Origin: an uncultured Prevotella sp.
GTDB taxonomy: Bacteria > Bacteroidota > Bacteroidia > Bacteroidales > Bacteroidaceae
Direction of reading: 5' to 3'
Assembly: GCA_945637645.1 (NCBI GenBank)
Contig: CALZDK010000067.1
Span: 1-9,916, forward strand
DNA: 9,916 bases
Position 1 is the stretch's first letter; each line of letters begins with the position of its first letter. Below, piece by piece: positions 1-7,522 of the stretch. The notes beneath the pieces were generated by a model. The model did not search any database and was not told where the DNA came from. It worked only from the letters and a program-made list of their open reading frames with translations. A program made the translations under genes and the position numbers.

Positions 1-6
1 TTGCAC

Positions 7-15
7 TAACTTTGC
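7..15 (+). promoter_or_regulatory. metG promoter, -7 box
   Basis: TAACTTTGC matches the Bacteroidota -7 element TAnnTTTG with the common trailing C. It ends 23 bases before the metG ATG, predicting a leader of roughly 20 nt. The -33 element would lie left of the window and cannot be seen. Confidence 0.75.
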
Positions 16-38
16 ACCAAAAATAAACGATTAACGAA

Positions 39-2105
39 ATGGAAGACAAGAAATTTAAACGAACAACCATCACTGCAGCACTGCCTTACGCCAATGGAGG
101 CGTGCATATCGGACACCTTGCAGGAGTGTATGTGCCATCTGACATATATGCAAGATACCTCAGGCTGAAAAAGCAAGAGGTGGTGTTCATAGGAGGAAGC
201 GACGAACATGGAGTACCTGTAACTATAAGGGCACGACAAGAGGGTATAACAACACAACAGGTCGTTGACCGCTATCACTCACTGATAAAGAAATCGTTTG
301 AGGACTTCGGCATTTCTTTCGACATATATAGCCGCACCACTTCTGCTATACACCATAAGTTTGCAGCCGACTTCTTCCGCACACTCTACGACAAGGGAGA
401 ACTTGAGGAAATAACGGAGTTGCAATATTGCGACGAGGTTACAGGTGAGTTCCTCACCGACCGAAATATCGTTGGCACATGTCCTCGTTGTGGTGCTGAG
501 GGCGCCTACGGCGACCAATGCGAGAAATGCGGTGCAACACTTTCACCCGACGAACTTATCAACCCTACAAACAAGAACAACCCAGGACACGGTCTCGTAA
601 AGAAACCAACAAAGAACTGGTATCTGCCTCTCGGTAAATACCAAGACTGGCTGAAAGAATGGATACTTGAAGGTCATAAGGAATGGCGACCAAACGTGTA
701 TGGACAGTGTAAGTCGTGGCTCGACATGGACTTGCAACCACGAGCTATGACACGCGACTTGGACTGGGGTATTCCTGTACCTGTAGAGGGTGCGGAAGGA
801 AAAGTGCTATATGTTTGGTTCGACGCTCCTATAGGTTATATCTCCAACACGAAAGAACTGTGCGACAGCAACCCGGAACGGTGGGGATCATGGGAGAAAT
901 GGTGGCAAGACCCGGAGACACGCCTCGTACACTTCATTGGAAAGGACAACATCGTGTTCCACTGTCTCATCTTCCCTGTAATGATGAAAGCACACGGCGG
1001 ATACATCATGCCCGACAATGTGCCTTCCAACGAGTTCCTCAACCTTGAGAACGACAAGATTTCAACATCGCGCAACTGGGCTGTATGGCTTCACGAATAT
1101 CTTGTCGATTTCCCTGGCAAGCAAGACGTGCTGCGCTATGTGCTCACCGCAAACGCTCCTGAGACAAAGGACAACAATTTCACTTGGAAAGACTTCCAGG
1201 ACCGCAACAACAACGAACTGGTCGCCGTATATGGCAACTTCGTTAACCGTGCACTGCAGCTGACAAAGAAATACTGGAACGGTGTCGTTCCCGCCTGCGG
1301 CGAACTCGAAGACATCGACCGCAAGGCTCTCGAAGAATTCAAGGACGTGAAGCAGAACGTGGAACGACTGCTCGACGCCTTCAAGTTCCGCGATGCCCAA
1401 AAGGAGGCTATGAACCTTGCACGCATCGGCAACAAATACATTGCCGACTGCGAACCTTGGAAGATAGCAAAGACCGACATGAAGCGTGTGGAGACAATAC
1501 TGAATATATCACTCCAGCTTTGCGCCAACCTCGCCATAGCCTTCGAGCCGTTCCTGCCGTTCAGCAGCAAAAAACTGTTGAAAATGCTCAATGTCGATCA
1601 TTACGAATGGGAACAACTCGGAAGCACCGACCTGCTTGAGGCAGGACATCAACTGGGCGAGCCGGAACTCCTTTTCGAGAAAATCGACGACGAGACAATA
1701 CAAAAGCAACTCGACAAACTCGAAGCCACAAAGAAGGCTAACGAGGCTGCCGCATATGTTGCGGAACCGGTAAAACCGGAAGTGTCTTTCGAGGACTTTG
1801 AGAAACTCGACATCCGCGTGGGACATATCAAGGATTGCCAAAAGGTGAAGAAATCGAAGAAACTGCTTCAGTTCACAATAGACGACGGAACAGGCACCGA
1901 CCGGACCATCCTCAGCGGAATAGCCGCTTACTACGAACCACAAGACCTTATAGGAAAGGACGTGCTGTTCGTTGCAAACTTCGCTCCCCGCAAGATGATG
2001 GGCATAGAGAGCCAGGGAATGATACTCTCTGCGGTCAACTTCGACGGTTCACTGAGTGTCACCACCACTCTGCGCGATGTCAAGCCAGGAAGCCAGGTGG
2101 GATAG
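39..2105 (+). CDS. metG: Methionyl-tRNA synthetase
   Basis: MetG charges tRNA-Met with methionine using ATP, in the cytoplasm, for both initiation and elongation. The 688-residue protein is full length for the long bacterial form. Visible parts in order: class I catalytic domain with the HIGH signature at residues 23-26, preceded by the usual ALPYANG; a zinc knuckle in the connective domain with CxxC pairs at C148/C151 and C161/C164; the KMSKS-type loop as KISTS at 340-344; a helical anticodon-binding domain; and a C-terminal EMAP/Trbp111-like tRNA-binding domain from about residue 584 (FEKLDIRVG onward) that promotes dimerisation and tRNA binding. The ATG at 39 lies just downstream of a good -7 box and directly precedes the conserved N-terminus. 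The gene is monocistronic: the next gene is convergent and an intrinsic terminator lies about 85 bp past the stop. The last 57 bp are also antisense coding sequence of the SDR gene. Confidence 0.98.
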   Translation: MEDKKFKRTTITAALPYANGGVHIGHLAGVYVPSDIYARYLRLKKQEVVFIGGSDEHGVPVTIRARQEGITTQQVVDRYHSLIKKSFEDFGISFDIYSRTTSAIHHKFAADFFRTLYDKGELEEITELQYCDEVTGEFLTDRNIVGTCPRCGAEGAYGDQCEKCGATLSPDELINPTNKNNPGHGLVKKPTKNWYLPLGKYQDWLKEWILEGHKEWRPNVYGQCKSWLDMDLQPRAMTRDLDWGIPVPVEGAEGKVLYVWFDAPIGYISNTKELCDSNPERWGSWEKWWQDPETRLVHFIGKDNIVFHCLIFPVMMKAHGGYIMPDNVPSNEFLNLENDKISTSRNWAVWLHEYLVDFPGKQDVLRYVLTANAPETKDNNFTWKDFQDRNNNELVAVYGNFVNRALQLTKKYWNGVVPACGELEDIDRKALEEFKDVKQNVERLLDAFKFRDAQKEAMNLARIGNKYIADCEPWKIAKTDMKRVETILNISLQLCANLAIAFEPFLPFSSKKLLKMLNVDHYEWEQLGSTDLLEAGHQLGEPELLFEKIDDETIQKQLDKLEATKKANEAAAYVAEPVKPEVSFEDFEKLDIRVGHIKDCQKVKKSKKLLQFTIDDGTGTDRTILSGIAAYYEPQDLIGKDVLFVANFAPRKMMGIESQGMILSAVNFDGSLSVTTTLRDVKPGSQVG

Positions 2106-3107
2106 TTTTTCAACCATGCTTCCGCTGACGCTCCAACCAAGGCGCTGGAGTTTCGCTGTTGAGAAAATAGATTTTGTTACTATATTATAACCCGACGACT
2201 CCTGGTTGTCGGGTTTTTTAATAACCACTTTCTTGCCACCCATAGAGGCTATCATCTCAGCCAACTGGCGTATGGTGACATTCGACTTCTCGTCTGCTAT
2301 ATTATAAACCTCACCCCTCTCACCTTTTAATAATATATATAGCAAGGCACGAACACAATCCACCACATAACACCACGACCTGAATTGCGCGCCGTCGCTC
2401 TTCATAACGATGTCCTCACCTCGTTGGACGTTTCTCAAAAACTGGGCATAGACACGATTGTCGCTCTCCGTGAAATTCGGTCCAAAGACATGACATGGAC
2501 GGGCAATTACGACATCGGCACCATATTCTGCACCGTATGCTATGCAAAGTGTCTCTGCCGCACGCTTTGATGAAGGATAACAGGCTCGTTGGGTGGCACA
2601 GTTTACATAGCCACTGTCTGTTTCCGTGAAAGCCTTCCCGTCCGGAGTGTCGAGCGTAGCTCCACCTTCTCCATACACCTCGCCTGTGGAGACATAGAGC
2701 ATGCGCTCCAACGAGTGACCAAGTCCGTAATCCATAAGATTGGCTACCCCAAGAATGTTTGCCTTCACCACTTCCACTGGCTGTGTGGCAAAGGCTGCCG
2801 GTGCCGCTCCGCTCGCGGCATGAACAACAAAATGGAAGCATACATCCGACACCAACGGTTCGCTGACGTCATAGCGAAGGAAATGGAAACGGTTGTCGCC
2901 TGCATAAGCGGCAAACCTCTGTTTCGCCCTACCCTCGTTTCGGCCTGAGGCATAAACACCATAGTTGCCCTCGTGTGCCATAAGCACTTCCACCAAGCAT
3001 CCGCCGATTAATCCCGTAGCTCCCGTGACGAGAATATTCTTCCCCTCAAGCCGTTCCCACGGCAATGCCTCGCAAGCAGCCGTCCTAATATCTTCCGCGT
3101 AGTTCAT
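2049..3107 (-). CDS. NAD(P)-dependent epimerase/dehydratase (extended SDR)
   Basis: Extended short-chain dehydrogenase/reductase of 352 residues, probably altering a nucleotide-activated sugar or polyol for surface glycan assembly in the cytoplasm. The Rossmann signature GATGLIG is at residues 29-35, after the beta strand NILVT. The catalytic set is S140-T141 in YVSTGEVYG and YPSSK with Y177 and K181. RPCHVFGPN and the late GYNIVTKSIFSTAKLQRLGW stretch are typical of the UDP-glucuronate decarboxylase / GDP-mannose dehydratase / WcaG-like group; the substrate cannot be read from sequence. The ATG at 3107 is chosen because a longer frame begins only at a TTG at 3134 and adds no domain. It is last in the operon, 95 bp after the cytidylyltransferase. 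Oddities: the final 17 codons and stop are antisense to the metG 3' end, and metG's terminator lies inside this gene. Family is certain, exact reaction unknown. Confidence 0.93.
   Translation of the reverse strand: MNYAEDIRTAACEALPWERLEGKNILVTGATGLIGGCLVEVLMAHEGNYGVYASGRNEGRAKQRFAAYAGDNRFHFLRYDVSEPLVSDVCFHFVVHAASGAAPAAFATQPVEVVKANILGVANLMDYGLGHSLERMLYVSTGEVYGEGGATLDTPDGKAFTETDSGYVNCATQRACYPSSKRAAETLCIAYGAEYGADVVIARPCHVFGPNFTESDNRVYAQFLRNVQRGEDIVMKSDGAQFRSWCYVVDCVRALLYILLKGERGEVYNIADEKSNVTIRQLAEMIASMGGKKVVIKKPDNQESSGYNIVTKSIFSTAKLQRLGWSVSGSMVEKLSHLASWLDIAQSGGDTQ
2189..2219 (+). terminator. Intrinsic terminator of metG, inside the SDR gene
   Basis: AACCCGAC (2189-2196) pairs with GTCGGGTT (2208-2215). 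The stem extends inward by GAC/GTT pairs (one G-U) to about 11 bp with a 5-nt loop, and is followed by six T (2214-2219). This is a textbook rho-independent terminator in the direction of metG. It lies wholly within the coding sequence of the convergent SDR gene, where the same bases encode KKPDNQESSG. It has no T-run in the minus direction. Confidence 0.85.
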
Positions 3108-3135
3108 AATTATTTCATGTTGACAAGTAAACAAG

Positions 3136-3188
3136 TTGACGAGTTGTTACTCTGCTGCAGTTTTACAGTTGGACTATCTGCTCGTCAA
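3136..3188 (-). repeat. Inverted repeat in the IspD-like/SDR gap
   Basis: In the 95-bp gap between the cytidylyltransferase stop and the SDR start, TTGACGAG (3136-3143) is perfectly complementary to CTCGTCAA (3181-3188), with 37 nt between. In the minus-strand mRNA this could form a large intercistronic stem-loop. There is no following T-run, so it is not an intrinsic terminator, and I see no good -7 box in the gap. A processing or stability element, or chance, are all possible. Confidence 0.4.
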
Positions 3189-3202
3189 GTTTTCAACCGA
3201 AT

Positions 3203-3919
3203 TCATTTCAACCAGCTTTCCTTTTCCACATGCATCAAAGCCTTAAGAATTTCAAGGTCCTCGATGGTTGTCACCTTGATGTTCTTTTCCGACCCCGGCA
3301 CTATGTGCATCTCACGGTCGCCAAGTTCAGCCATCAGGGTACACGAGGCAACAGAGTTTGTGATGCCTCTCCTTGACGCCTCCTCATGTGCAGCTATAAG
3401 GTTGCGCAATCGGAAAGTCTGTGGGGTTTGCGTGCGAATCAACTTGTCGCGTGGAATGCTCGTCGTTGTCGTAAAGCCATCATCACTCTCCAATATCGCC
3501 TCACGGCATTTAATGCCCGTAATGGCATAACCATATTTCTGGCAGATGGCAATGTTCGACGATATAATGTCTTGCGACAGCAATGGGCGCACTGCATCGT
3601 GCACAAGCACAAGGTCGTCATCTTTTATCCCGGCCTCCTTCAGACCGTATATTCCGTTGTGGATAGACTGTTGTCCGTTCTCACCGCCATTGAAAATCCA
3701 TCTCAATTTCGTCACCATAAACTGGTTGGCATACGACTGCAACACAGTCTGCCAACCATCGAGGCACACCACGGCAATGCCGTCAATGTCGGGATGCTTT
3801 TGGAAAGCCAGCATCGTGTGGATTATTATCGGGCAGTTGTCAACGTGCATAAACTGCTTCGGTATGTCCTGCCCCATCCTGTTTCCGGAACCGCCGGCAA
3901 TTATCAATGCGTAATTCAT
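3203..3919 (-). CDS. IspD/TarI-family CTP cytidylyltransferase
   Basis: The 238-residue protein has the GT-A-like nucleotidyltransferase fold that joins CTP to an alcohol phosphate, giving a CDP-alcohol and pyrophosphate. Motifs: AGGSGNRMG at 8-16 and PKQF at 20-23 (CTP and phosphate binding); VHDAVRPL at 106-113 (metal-binding Asp); IPRD at 155-158; TQTPQTF at 163-169; and GSEKNIKVTTIEDL at 209-222. Family members make either CDP-methylerythritol (IspD, isoprenoid pathway) or CDP-ribitol and relatives (TarI, Bcs1, animal ISPD/CRPPA). HDAVRP rather than HDAARP, a Cys-containing segment before the last strand (C193) and the position between a LicD gene and an SDR gene favour the glycan role, by inference. 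The ATG at 3919 gives exactly the family N-terminus MNYALIIAGG. It starts 9 bp after the LicD stop, so the two are co-transcribed and probably coupled. A housekeeping ispD role is not excluded by sequence alone. Confidence 0.92.
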   Translation of the reverse strand: MNYALIIAGGSGNRMGQDIPKQFMHVDNCPIIIHTMLAFQKHPDIDGIAVVCLDGWQTVLQSYANQFMVTKLRWIFNGGENGQQSIHNGIYGLKEAGIKDDDLVLVHDAVRPLLSQDIISSNIAICQKYGYAITGIKCREAILESDDGFTTTTSIPRDKLIRTQTPQTFRLRNLIAAHEEASRRGITNSVASCTLMAELGDREMHIVPGSEKNIKVTTIEDLEILKALMHVEKESWLK

Positions 3920-3928
3920 ATATAATAA

Positions 3929-4810
3929 TCAATGTTCAACATTCAATTTTTTCAGGACTGCCTCTTTCTCTTCCTTGCAATCCATATTCAGATAGGCACG
4001 ATGGTGCTTCTCTATGCGTTGCTCCACAGGCGGGAACTGCATATAGTCGCCAAAGAAGTGGCGTAGATATTTGTCATACTCCTCCGGCAGCGGTACCTCT
4101 GTGTCCTCAAACTTGAACATACGTCCCTTGCCGAGCCACTCTTTCGGGAAAACCTCCTTAAATCCGTAGGAACCGGTATATACCTGTACGTTCTTGGCTT
4201 TGCCGTAGTCGTAACGATGACTCATCTCGTCCATCTGTGATATTAAATGCCGCCTTATAACACTTCGGAAGAAGAAGGCAACCGTCTTTATCGCAAAACG
4301 TCCCCATTCCTTCGGGTCTTTCAGCAAAGCCATATACTCACCGAAGCTATTATGTGTGGAAACAGCGTTCAGCCGGTTTATTATCTTCGTATATCTCGCC
4401 TTCAGTCTCTTTGCCTTCTCCACGTCGTCGTCGGTGGCGTCAAGCGGGAAAATATCGACATAAAGTCCTATTACACAAGGTATCTGTCTGTCCTCAACAA
4501 GCGTCGTGGTCCTGTCGGAGAGTTTTGAGAAATAGAGCGGATAAGTGTCGTCGTTGTATGGCGATATTATCTCATACCTGCCAAAATCCTCCGTCTTTGC
4601 AATCTCAAGCAGGCGGTCGTAGTCCGGCCGAGGCATTATCACGTCGATGTCGTCGTCCCAAGGTATTATTCCCCCATGCCGCACGGCACCGATGGCAGTG
4701 CCTGCGCAACAATAGAACGTCAGGTCGTGCCGTTCGCATATATCCATAAACGCCTTCAATATGTCAAGAATTGTAGCGTTCCATCTCTCCTTTATGTTCC
4801 TTATGTCCAT
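3929..4810 (-). CDS. LicD-family phosphotransferase
   Basis: LicD family (nucleotidyltransferase fold) proteins transfer a phospho-alcohol, such as phosphocholine or ribitol phosphate, from a CDP carrier to a sugar. The 293-residue protein shows the core motif: CCAGTAIGAVRHGG (34-47) followed by IPWDDDIDV (49-57), whose Asp residues bind metal, then MPRPDYDRL. The C-terminal hallmark FFGDYMQFPPVEQRIEKHH is also present. There is no signal peptide, so it is probably cytoplasmic or peripheral at the inner membrane. The ATG at 4810 is chosen: the frame can extend seven codons to a TTG at 4831, but that TTG is part of the promoter -7 box. It is the first gene of the operon with the cytidylyltransferase 9 bp behind, which suggests that the neighbour makes its CDP donor. 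The transferred group is unknown; choline, ribitol, glycerol and related alcohols are all possible. Confidence 0.93.
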   Translation of the reverse strand: MDIRNIKERWNATILDILKAFMDICERHDLTFYCCAGTAIGAVRHGGIIPWDDDIDVIMPRPDYDRLLEIAKTEDFGRYEIISPYNDDTYPLYFSKLSDRTTTLVEDRQIPCVIGLYVDIFPLDATDDDVEKAKRLKARYTKIINRLNAVSTHNSFGEYMALLKDPKEWGRFAIKTVAFFFRSVIRRHLISQMDEMSHRYDYGKAKNVQVYTGSYGFKEVFPKEWLGKGRMFKFEDTEVPLPEEYDKYLRHFFGDYMQFPPVEQRIEKHHRAYLNMDCKEEKEAVLKKLNVEH

Positions 4811-4827
4811 TTTTCTTTTAGCTTGCG

Positions 4828-4859
4828 GCAAAGTTAGCGTTTTTTTCTCTTATGACAAA
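4828..4859 (-). promoter_or_regulatory. Promoter of the licD-ispD-SDR operon
   Basis: On the minus strand TTTG (4859-4856) is followed by a 19-nt spacer and TAACTTTGC (4836-4828), an exact match to the Bacteroidota TTTG-N19/21-TAnnTTTG promoter. The predicted start is about 4825, leaving a leader of about 15 nt before the ATG at 4810. This is the best promoter in the window. Confidence 0.85.
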
Positions 4860-4898
4860 ATAATCCCCGTGTTTTTTCCTCATGTCGGGAAAATATGC

Positions 4899-4907
4899 TA
4901 ATTTTGC
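4899..4907 (+). promoter_or_regulatory. Flippase promoter, -7 box
   Basis: TAATTTTGC is an exact TAnnTTTG match plus C. No TTTG stands at -33; the T-run at 4872-4877 is at about the right distance. The predicted start near 4910 leaves only about 8 nt before the ATG at 4918. The box also rules out an in-frame upstream ATG at 4882, which would not be transcribed. Confidence 0.75.
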
Positions 4908-4917
4908 ACCAAAAAAG

Positions 4918-6360
4918 ATGGAGTCGCTGAAAGAAAAGACGGCAAAGGGACTGTTTTGGGGAGCAATGAACAGTGGTACGATGCAGGTGCTGAACCTTGT
5001 GTTCGGTATCTTTCTTGCCCGTATGCTCTCGCCGCAAGACTACGGAATAGTGGGAGTGCTTTCCATCTTCTCGCTTATAGCTGGCAATCTGCAGAGCAGC
5101 GGATTCACCCAAGGACTGACAAATATAAAGCAGCCAACGGCAAACGACTACAACGCGGTGTTCTGGTTCAACATCACCGTGGGTGCGGCATGCTATGCCA
5201 TACTCTTTTTTGCAGCTCCACTGATTGCCTGGTTCTTCCACAGCCCAGAGCTTGTTGACCTCTCGCGCTTCGTTTTCCTCGGTTTCCTTATCTCGGCTTT
5301 CGGCATTACCCGCAACGCCATAATGTTCAAGAACATCATGGCACGCGAGAGAGCCATAACAGGCTTTGTGTCGCTTCTCCTGTCGGGCACTTGCGGCATC
5401 ATACTGGCGTGGAACGGAATGGCATACTGGAGTTTGGCATGGCAGTCGGTTCTTTTTGTCCTCATCCAGAATGTCTGCCGCTACTACTACACCCGACGGA
5501 TGTGGCGTCCCTCGTTCAAGGTTGATTTCTCACCTGTGGTAAGGATGTTTCCTTTCAGTGTGAAAATACTGGTGACAACGATTATAAACACCATCAACAA
5601 CAACGTCCTCACATTCATCTTCGGCAATCTGTTCCCTATGAAGGCAGTGGGCAATTTCACCCAGGCAATGAAGTGGGACACAATGGCTTATACCACAATA
5701 TCAGGCACTATAGAGCAGGTGGCACAGCCTGTGCTCGCACAGATTACCGACGACCGCGACCGGGAACTACGTGTGTTCCGCAAGATGTTGCGTTTCACTG
5801 CTTTCCTCTCTTTCCCCGCCCTCTTCGGAATGGCCCTCGTTTCACGCGAGTTTATTCTTGTAACAATATCTGACAAATGGATTGACAGTGTTCCGTTGCT
5901 CCAGACCCTTTGCATCGGCGGTGCGTTCCTTACGTTCTATACGCTCTATCAGCACCTCGTCATCGCTTCTGGACGTTCCGGGATATACATGTGGTGCAAT
6001 ATAGGACAAATAGTAATTCAGATAGTTCTTATTTTGCTATTCCATAGTTTTGGAATAAAGACGATGGTGATTGTTTACACCGTTTTCACTATACTATGGC
6101 TTGTGGTATGGCAGATAAACGCCAAGAGGCTTATTGGTGTTACTTTCGCCAATGTATTTGCCGACACCGTACCTTTCATGCTTTCGGCTGCAGCTGTAAT
6201 GGCGGCAACATATTTCGTCACTTCGTTCATAGAAGATCCCATGATTCTGCTCCCTTCGAGAATAGTTGTCGCGGCAGTTCTCTATTTCGCAGTGATGAAA
6301 ATGGCAAAGGTGAAGATTCTCGACGAGTGCATGGCTTTCATACATAAGAAAAGACATTAG
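4918..6360 (+). CDS. Wzx-like polysaccharide flippase (MOP superfamily)
   Basis: An integral inner-membrane protein of 480 residues with many hydrophobic helices along its whole length, about 12 to 14 by eye. The N-terminus SLKEKTAKGLFWGAMNSG followed by FGIFLARMLSPQDYGIVG is the classic start of the polysaccharide biosynthesis / oligosaccharide flippase family (WzxC/RfbX-like), which moves undecaprenyl-linked repeat units from cytoplasm to periplasm. A charged loop with DDRDRELRVFRKMLR in the middle and a second bundle of six or so helices are also typical. The start at 4918 fits the family N-terminus and lies downstream of the promoter. It is transcribed alone: divergent from the licD operon and convergent with the glycosyltransferase pair, 31 bp from the end of the latter. 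I see no clear terminator after it. The lipid-linked substrate is unknown. Confidence 0.94.
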   Translation: MESLKEKTAKGLFWGAMNSGTMQVLNLVFGIFLARMLSPQDYGIVGVLSIFSLIAGNLQSSGFTQGLTNIKQPTANDYNAVFWFNITVGAACYAILFFAAPLIAWFFHSPELVDLSRFVFLGFLISAFGITRNAIMFKNIMARERAITGFVSLLLSGTCGIILAWNGMAYWSLAWQSVLFVLIQNVCRYYYTRRMWRPSFKVDFSPVVRMFPFSVKILVTTIINTINNNVLTFIFGNLFPMKAVGNFTQAMKWDTMAYTTISGTIEQVAQPVLAQITDDRDRELRVFRKMLRFTAFLSFPALFGMALVSREFILVTISDKWIDSVPLLQTLCIGGAFLTFYTLYQHLVIASGRSGIYMWCNIGQIVIQIVLILLFHSFGIKTMVIVYTVFTILWLVVWQINAKRLIGVTFANVFADTVPFMLSAAAVMAATYFVTSFIEDPMILLPSRIVVAAVLYFAVMKMAKVKILDECMAFIHKKRH

Positions 6361-6391
6361 CTCTTTGCCTTAAGCAGGTTGTTTTCCTTTT

Positions 6392-7522
6392 TCATCTGGT
6401 CGAGTCATGCCGGTAATAAACCTTCTCGTAGCCCTGCTGCATCTTCTCTACCGAAAAATGAATGCGGGCAAAATCTTGCGCTTTGTTGCCGAGTTCTTCC
6501 CTCCTGCAAGTTGGTATGAAATCGCGGAAAAGACGGAGGTAGGATGCCCTGTCGTTTTTCGACACTTTCAAAGGCCAGTCGGCTGGTAAGATCTCCTCAA
6601 GTCCTGGACATGAGTTGATTATGTTTGGAAGGCGAGACATGGAGGCTTCTATGGCAACTATACTTAGTCCCTCAAACTCAGAGGGCATAAACATGAAGTC
6701 GAAAGAGCCAAGATAGGAGGACAGTCCAAACAATGGTGGGTTGATGCTTACATTAGCCTGACTGCCTACCGTTTCTCGCAACATATCACCTAAACTACCA
6801 TCGCCAAAGACGTGGAAATGGTAGCGGTTGTCGCCAGCCAAGGATCTTACAACATCTACAAGAGTGTCTATTCCCTTCTGAGACTCAAAACGTCCGGCAA
6901 AGACAACGTTTATCTTACCAGGGCACAGTCGTTCATAAGTGCGCCGCCGGGGCTCACCCACCCCATTATGTATAATAGGTGGAACACTGCCATATCGATC
7001 ACTATATGACAACCTTACAGATTCGGAGATAGCGATATTGGAATTGTGCAGAATGAAGAAACGCTCGCAAATCTTGCCCAAAAGTGCCTGTCCTGTCCAT
7101 AAACGGTTGTTGTGGATGGTGCGTACCACTCGACAACGTTTTGCTATCCAAGGCATAGCTTTCATCGCGGCAACAGTGCAAAGGTCGGGAAGTTCTGTAT
7201 GAGAGTGTATCACGTCGGGGTGCCATCGCAACCATATCCAAAGGAAACGAAGAGGGAAGAACAGGGCTGTAAGCCGCTCCACAACAAAATGCCAACGAAT
7301 GTCGGGCACCAAAGACCTGTGGCACACTATTCCAGCTTCCTGCAGTTCGTTGACAAACTCGGACGTGATTGCAGACCTGCCTCGCATCATCTCCACAACA
7401 TGATATTCAATGCCCCCAGTCCCCGACTTGGCTATGCTCGCAGCAACACGTTCCGCTCCACCAAGGTCGAAATGTGATATGAAATGAAACACCCTCACTT
7501 TTTTAATATTTCGTTTTTTCAA
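6392..7522 (-). CDS. Glycosyltransferase, GT4-like (GT-B fold)
   Basis: Transfers a sugar from a nucleotide donor to a growing glycan, probably at the cytoplasmic face of the inner membrane. The N-terminal domain opens with VRVFHFISHFDLGGAERVA (9-27), the acceptor-side strand and GGAE loop of GT4 enzymes. The C-terminal donor domain shows VVFAGRFESQKGIDTLV, then VFGDGSLGDML, then SEFEGLSIVAIEA with the E-x7-E pair E284/E292. At 376 residues it is full length. Start choice: the frame is open to an ATG at 7564, but that lies 46 bp inside the preceding gene and adds a non-family tail, whereas a TTG at 7522 overlaps the preceding TGA as TTGA and has GGA-rich sequence just before it. GTG at 7498 is a further candidate. 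The pair with the upstream GT4 is an operon with likely translational coupling. Donor and acceptor are not predictable. Confidence 0.9.
   Translation of the reverse strand: MKKRNIKKVRVFHFISHFDLGGAERVAASIAKSGTGGIEYHVVEMMRGRSAITSEFVNELQEAGIVCHRSLVPDIRWHFVVERLTALFFPLRFLWIWLRWHPDVIHSHTELPDLCTVAAMKAMPWIAKRCRVVRTIHNNRLWTGQALLGKICERFFILHNSNIAISESVRLSYSDRYGSVPPIIHNGVGEPRRRTYERLCPGKINVVFAGRFESQKGIDTLVDVVRSLAGDNRYHFHVFGDGSLGDMLRETVGSQANVSINPPLFGLSSYLGSFDFMFMPSEFEGLSIVAIEASMSRLPNIINSCPGLEEILPADWPLKVSKNDRASYLRLFRDFIPTCRREELGNKAQDFARIHFSVEKMQQGYEKVYYRHDSTR

Noticed and set aside
716..1591. Antisense and alternate-frame ORFs of 60-150 codons within metG
   Set aside because: They have no recognisable motifs and no promoter, and are shadows of a clearly real metG frame.
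3108..3134. A longer SDR start at TTG 3134
   Set aside because: It adds nine residues with no family support; ATG 3107 is a better codon at the expected position.
4811..4831. A longer LicD start at TTG 4831
   Set aside because: The TTG is part of the promoter -7 box TAACTTTG, so it would not be in the transcript; ATG 4810 fits the family start.
4882..4917. A longer flippase start at ATG 4882
   Set aside because: It lies upstream of the -7 box at 4899-4907 and adds a non-family tail; ATG 4918 matches the family N-terminus.
6303..6369. Inverted repeat GGCAAAG/CTTTGCC across the flippase end as a terminator
   Set aside because: The arms are only 7 bp, 53 nt apart and not followed by a T-run.
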